Shown: in pieces, positions 61,052 through 64,000 of the stretch
Layout: each line of letters starts with the position of its first letter
How positions within the stretch are numbered: position 1 is the stretch's first letter
NCBI RefSeq assembly: GCF_023716665.1
Contig: NZ_CP071859.1
Span: 1,550,001 to 1,614,000 of the forward strand
Origin: Vibrio sp. SCSIO 43135
GTDB lineage: Bacteria > Pseudomonadota > Gammaproteobacteria > Enterobacterales > Vibrionaceae
DNA: 64,000 bases
Reading direction: 5' to 3'
The notes under the pieces: model-generated
What the model was told of the DNA's origin: nothing
Database searches by the model: none
The model's input: the letters and a program-made list of their open reading frames with translations, nothing else
Translations under genes and position numbers: made by a program

Positions 61052-62086
61052 ATGAAAAAATGGGCTACTTTATTAGCTGGTAGTGCATGTGCGCTTTCTT
61101 TGTTCTCAGGAACAGTGTCAGCGGACGAAAATAAAGAATTGGTGTTCATGAACTGGGGACCTTACATCAACAGTAACATCCTAGAACAGTTCACTGAAGA
61201 AACCGGCATCAAGGTTATCTACTCTACTTATGAGTCGAATGAAACCCTTTATGCCAAGCTAAAAACGCATAATAAGGGTTATGATCTTGTGGTTCCTTCA
61301 ACGTATTTCGTCGCTAAGATGCGAGACGAAGGGATGCTACAGAAGATCGACAAATCTAAGCTAACCAATTTTAGCAACCTAGATAAAAACTATCTTGATA
61401 AGCCTTACGACCCAAACAATGACTACTCTATTCCGCATGTCGTCGCTATCACTGGCTTAGCAGTTAATACAGATATGTACGACCCAAGTGAATTTCGAAG
61501 CTGGGCTGACTTATGGAAACCTGAACTTGAAGGTCAGCTCATGCTTATGGACGACACTCGTGAAGTGTTCCATATCGCATTGAGAAAGCTTGGCTACTCA
61601 GGTAATACCACCGATGAAAAGCAGATTGATGAAGCCTATGCGGAACTGAGAAAACTTATGCCAAACGTATTGGTGTTTAACTCAGATAACCCAGGGGCAC
61701 CATACATGTCTGGCGAAGTTGGCTTAGGTATGCTTTGGAACGGTTCTGCAGCCGCCGCGCAGAACGAAGGGTTACCAATCAAATTGGTTTTCCCTAAAGA
61801 AGGTGGCATTGGATGGGTAGATAACTTCGCAATCAGTTCGGGTGCACAAAACGTAGATGCTGCGCACAAGATGATCGACTTCCTACTGCGTCCAGACATC
61901 GCTGAGCAAATTTCTCGCGATACAGGCTACTTAACCGCGGTTGAAGAATCCAACGCTAAGTTCAAAGATATCGAGCCTTTGTTCCCGTCACAAGAGGATC
62001 TAGACAGAGTCGAATGGCAAGATGCCGTAGGCGACAAAACAGTGAAATACGAAGAATATTTCCTACGTTTGAAAGCTGGCCAATAA
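61052..62086 (+). CDS. potD2: Polyamine-binding protein PotD, first copy (divergent pocket)
   Basis: Periplasmic binding protein (344 aa) with a signal peptide ending near TVSADE. It keeps most of the PotD fold ([50 protein letters not shown]) but differs in ligand positions: the WTEY motif of E. coli PotD is WGPY, so the acidic residue is lost, and IPYIWGAT is IPHVVAIT. That points to a changed ligand or weaker binding. By order it corresponds to V. cholerae PotD2 (as I recall, not needed for spermidine uptake). Confidence 0.9.
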   Translation: MKKWATLLAGSACALSLFSGTVSADENKELVFMNWGPYINSNILEQFTEETGIKVIYSTYESNETLYAKLKTHNKGYDLVVPSTYFVAKMRDEGMLQKIDKSKLTNFSNLDKNYLDKPYDPNNDYSIPHVVAITGLAVNTDMYDPSEFRSWADLWKPELEGQLMLMDDTREVFHIALRKLGYSGNTTDEKQIDEAYAELRKLMPNVLVFNSDNPGAPYMSGEVGLGMLWNGSAAAAQNEGLPIKLVFPKEGGIGWVDNFAISSGAQNVDAAHKMIDFLLRPDIAEQISRDTGYLTAVEESNAKFKDIEPLFPSQEDLDRVEWQDAVGDKTVKYEEYFLRLKAGQ

Positions 62087-62110
62087 CGCCATCGCAAACC
62101 ATTGATACGA

Positions 62111-62140
62111 AAAATAGGCAGCCTCGGCTGCCTATTTTGC
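62111..62140 (+). terminator. Terminator of the first potD
   Basis: AAAATAGGCAGC (62111-62122) and GCTGCCTATTTT (62127-62138) form a perfect 12-bp stem with loop CTCG and a short U tract. Confidence 0.88.
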
Positions 62141-62295
62141 TATATGGCTGATATACTTAACCGTTGCGACGTTTATATTAATCTGCCCAGCTATGTGGGT
62201 CTAAGATGTTTAGGTATAGACGAATCTCACGCCTTGTCATACAAGCCTTAGTGCAATAACAAACAAGGCCCATGCAAAGTAAAAACGGAAAAGTA

Positions 62296-63333
62296 ATGAA
62301 AAGTAAACTGTATGCTGGCGCACTTTGCGCTGCGACTCTATTCACTACCCCTGCGATGGCCGCTGATCAAGAACTCTACTTCTACAACTGGTCGGAATAT
62401 ATTCCTAATGAAGTACTAGAAGATTTCACTAAAGAGACTGGCATTAAAGTCATCTACTCAACTTACGAGTCTAACGAAAGCATGTACGCTAAGCTTAAGA
62501 CTCAAGGTTCAGGTTACGATCTAGTAGTACCGTCTACTTACTTCGTATCTAAGATGCGTAAAGAAGGCATGCTTCAAGAAATTGATAAGAGCAAGCTGAC
62601 TCACTTTGCAGATCTCGATCCAAATTACCTAGACAAACCATTCGACCCTAGCAACAACTATTCTATTCCTTACATTTGGGGGGCGACTGGTATTGGTATC
62701 AACGCCGATATGCTCGACAAATCATCCGTATCTAAATGGGATGACTTCTGGGATAGCAAGTGGGAAGGCCAGCTAATGCTAATGGACGACTCTCGCGAAG
62801 TGTTCCACATTGCACTAACTAAGCTTGGTTACTCACCCAAACACGACGAACCCTGACGAAATTAAAGCCGCTTACGAAGAACTGAAAAAACTGATGCCAA
62901 ACGTATTAGTATTTAACTCAGACTTCCCAGCAAACCCTTACCTAGCAGGTGAAGTATCACTTGGTATGCTTTGGAATGGTTCGGCTTACATGGCGCGTCA
63001 AGAAGGTGCATCGATCGACATCGTATGGCCGGAGAAAGGCGCTATCTTCTGGATGGATAGCCTATCTATTCCATCTGGTGCTAAAAACGTAGAAGCGGCC
63101 CACAAGATGATCGACTTCCTACTTCGCCCAGAAAACGCGGCTAAGATTGCTTTGGAATCGGTTACCCTACTCCAGTTAAGACAGCTTACCCATTGCTACC
63201 TAAAGAGTTCGCAAATGACCCTAGTATCTTCCCTCCTCAAGAAGTGATGGATAGCGGTACATGGCAAGACGAAGTCGGTGAAGCTAGCGCGCTTTACGAA
63301 GAATACTTCCAGAAGCTAAAAGTAGGCAATTAA
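62296..63333 (+). pseudogene. potD1: Second potD (spermidine-type PotD1) split by two compensating single-base indels
   Basis: Periplasmic PotD closer to E. coli than the first copy: [51 protein letters not shown]. The frame breaks after KLGYS near 62838, where TCACCCAAACACG has one base too many (TCACCAAACACG would give [14 protein letters not shown]) and a stop follows at 62854-62856. It continues in the +1 frame to about 63155, where TTTGGAATCGG lacks one A, then returns to the original frame ([18 protein letters not shown]) through to the TAA. Length and all blocks are otherwise intact. Both sites are homopolymers, so sequencing error is as likely as true inactivation. The start ATG follows GGAAAAGTA. 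Confidence 0.9.
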
Positions 63334-63347
63334 TTGTCTATTCTCGA

Positions 63348-63374
63348 GAAAGCGACCTTAGGGTCGCTTTTTTT
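63348..63374 (+). terminator. Terminator of the second potD
   Basis: AAAGCGACC (63349-63357) and GGTCGCTTT (63362-63370) with loop TTAG, followed by further T residues. Confidence 0.9.
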
Positions 63375-63414
63375 GATCTAAACTTTGGGTATTTAGTCAC
63401 TACAAGGATTGTAG

Positions 63415-64000
63415 ATGTACCGACTTAAAGTACCGGTATACATTCTTTCATTTATGATCGTGGGTTCGATCATTTTGATGTTACTCGGGGTTAGGGCTGA
63501 AGTAGATTCAAAGTACGACGTACTCTTTGAAAGTAACTCGTTAATGATCGTCACCTACATCTACTTTATCTCGCGAAAGCAAATTGGCTCCAATTGGAAA
63601 GTACATTGGGGAGCGTATCTTCTTATTTTTAATAAGCTTTATGATGTAGTGACTGAAATCGCTTATCTCGATGCCCTATCCGACCAATATGAGTTTATCG
63701 ATACGGTAATCGAAGACGGATTCGCCCAGGTTGCGATCTTAATGATTGCACTCGGTGTTACTGAAATAACCTCAAAGCTTCACTATCAAAGCACTATCGA
63801 TGAGCTGACTGGTTTATACAATCGCAAAAAGCTCGATGCCATTAAGCTGGTTCGCTTCGATCTCATTTACTTTGATATAGATGGATTAAAAGCAATCAAC
63901 GATAGCGAAGGCCACTCTGCAGGCGATTTAGTCATTGTTCGGTTCGCTCAAGCGATAAAACAATCATTAGATAACTCAGAACAAGCTTTCAGGATTGGTG
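63415..64000 (+). CDS. GGDEF-domain diguanylate cyclase-like protein (partial at window end)
   Basis: At least 195 aa are visible, without a stop codon. The N-terminal part has several hydrophobic segments (VPVYILSFMIVGSIILMLLG; LMIVTYIYFIS; AQVAILMIALGVTEI), suggesting a small membrane sensor. The GGDEF domain then begins at STIDELTGLYNRKKLD and shows FDLIYFDIDGLKAIND with the metal-binding aspartate and GHSAGDLVI. The GG(D/E)EF signature itself is beyond the edge, so activity cannot be judged. The ATG has AAGGATTGTAG upstream. Confidence 0.85.
   Translation, partial: MYRLKVPVYILSFMIVGSIILMLLGVRAEVDSKYDVLFESNSLMIVTYIYFISRKQIGSNWKVHWGAYLLIFNKLYDVVTEIAYLDALSDQYEFIDTVIEDGFAQVAILMIALGVTEITSKLHYQSTIDELTGLYNRKKLDAIKLVRFDLIYFDIDGLKAINDSEGHSAGDLVIVRFAQAIKQSLDNSEQAFRIG

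Noticed and set aside
62838..62860. Programmed +1 frameshift at CCC-TGA in the second potD, reminiscent of antizyme and prfB
   Set aside because: A second shift of opposite sign is needed 300 bp later, and removing one base at the CCC run restores exact PotD residues (PNTTNPDEI). Indels or sequencing errors explain it better.

Overview
The window reads as a piece of a Vibrio (Vibrionaceae) chromosome. This rests on gene content and order: a LetA/LetB locus next to msrC-proQ-prc, pyrD-zapC-rlmKL-uup-rmf-fabA-lon-matP, a Vibrio-type NosP/VpsS pair beside a cbb3 oxidase cluster, fnr-uspE-ttcA, and potABCD with two potD genes. Vibrio-restricted families (DUF3466, DUF3634, DUF2987) agree. The matP gene and two perfect matS sites (28895-28907 and 42869-42881) place it in the replication-terminus macrodomain, probably of chromosome 1. 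I see no phage, insertion sequence, CRISPR array, rRNA or tRNA. Almost all of it is ordinary core genome.

Layout. 0-8.2 kb: amino-acid ABC binding protein, siroheme synthase N-terminal enzyme, yajQ, DAHP synthase, an orphan degenerate PEP-synthase barrel, a DUF4442 hotdog protein, an unknown membrane protein and CvfB. 8.2-15.6 kb (minus strand): an ABC exporter, letA, letB and rsmF, followed by a small RNA that I identify as SdsR (RyeB). 15.7-28.9 kb (plus): msrC, proQ, prc, an unknown two-lobed secreted protein, pepN, DUF2835, the large NAD-glutamate dehydrogenase and pyrD. 29-40.1 kb: zapC, rlmKL, a glutaredoxin-fold protein, uup, a DUF3466 surface protein, rmf, fabA, a Lon-family protease, matP, DUF3634 and a TolA-C-terminus-like periplasmic protein. 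40.2-52.9 kb: the NO/biofilm signalling pair vpsS-nosP, ccoNOQP, the ccoH-ccoI-ccoS-SafE assembly genes, fnr with a perfect FNR box, and uspE. 52.9-64 kb: ttcA, norM, DUF2987, Bax, a membrane protein, potABCD, a second potD split by two compensating frameshifts, and the start of a GGDEF protein cut by the window edge.

How parts work together. The 40-53 kb block is a low-oxygen/nitrosative module: a haem NO sensor with its hybrid kinase, the high-affinity oxidase, its copper/haem assembly factors, and FNR. The 8-15 kb block is an envelope lipid-transport locus in which an MsbA-like ABC exporter appears co-transcribed with LetAB. The 28-43 kb block joins terminus organisation (matP, matS sites) with division (zapC) and stationary-phase ribosome control (rmf).

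Most useful to check: the SdsR RNA after rsmF, the broken second potD, the matS-like site in the matP leader, the catalytically degenerate PEP-synthase domain, the ABC exporter-LetAB pairing, and several operator-like or ribosome-site-hiding dyads. All similarity statements rest on recognition of motifs and remembered family sequences; no searches were run.
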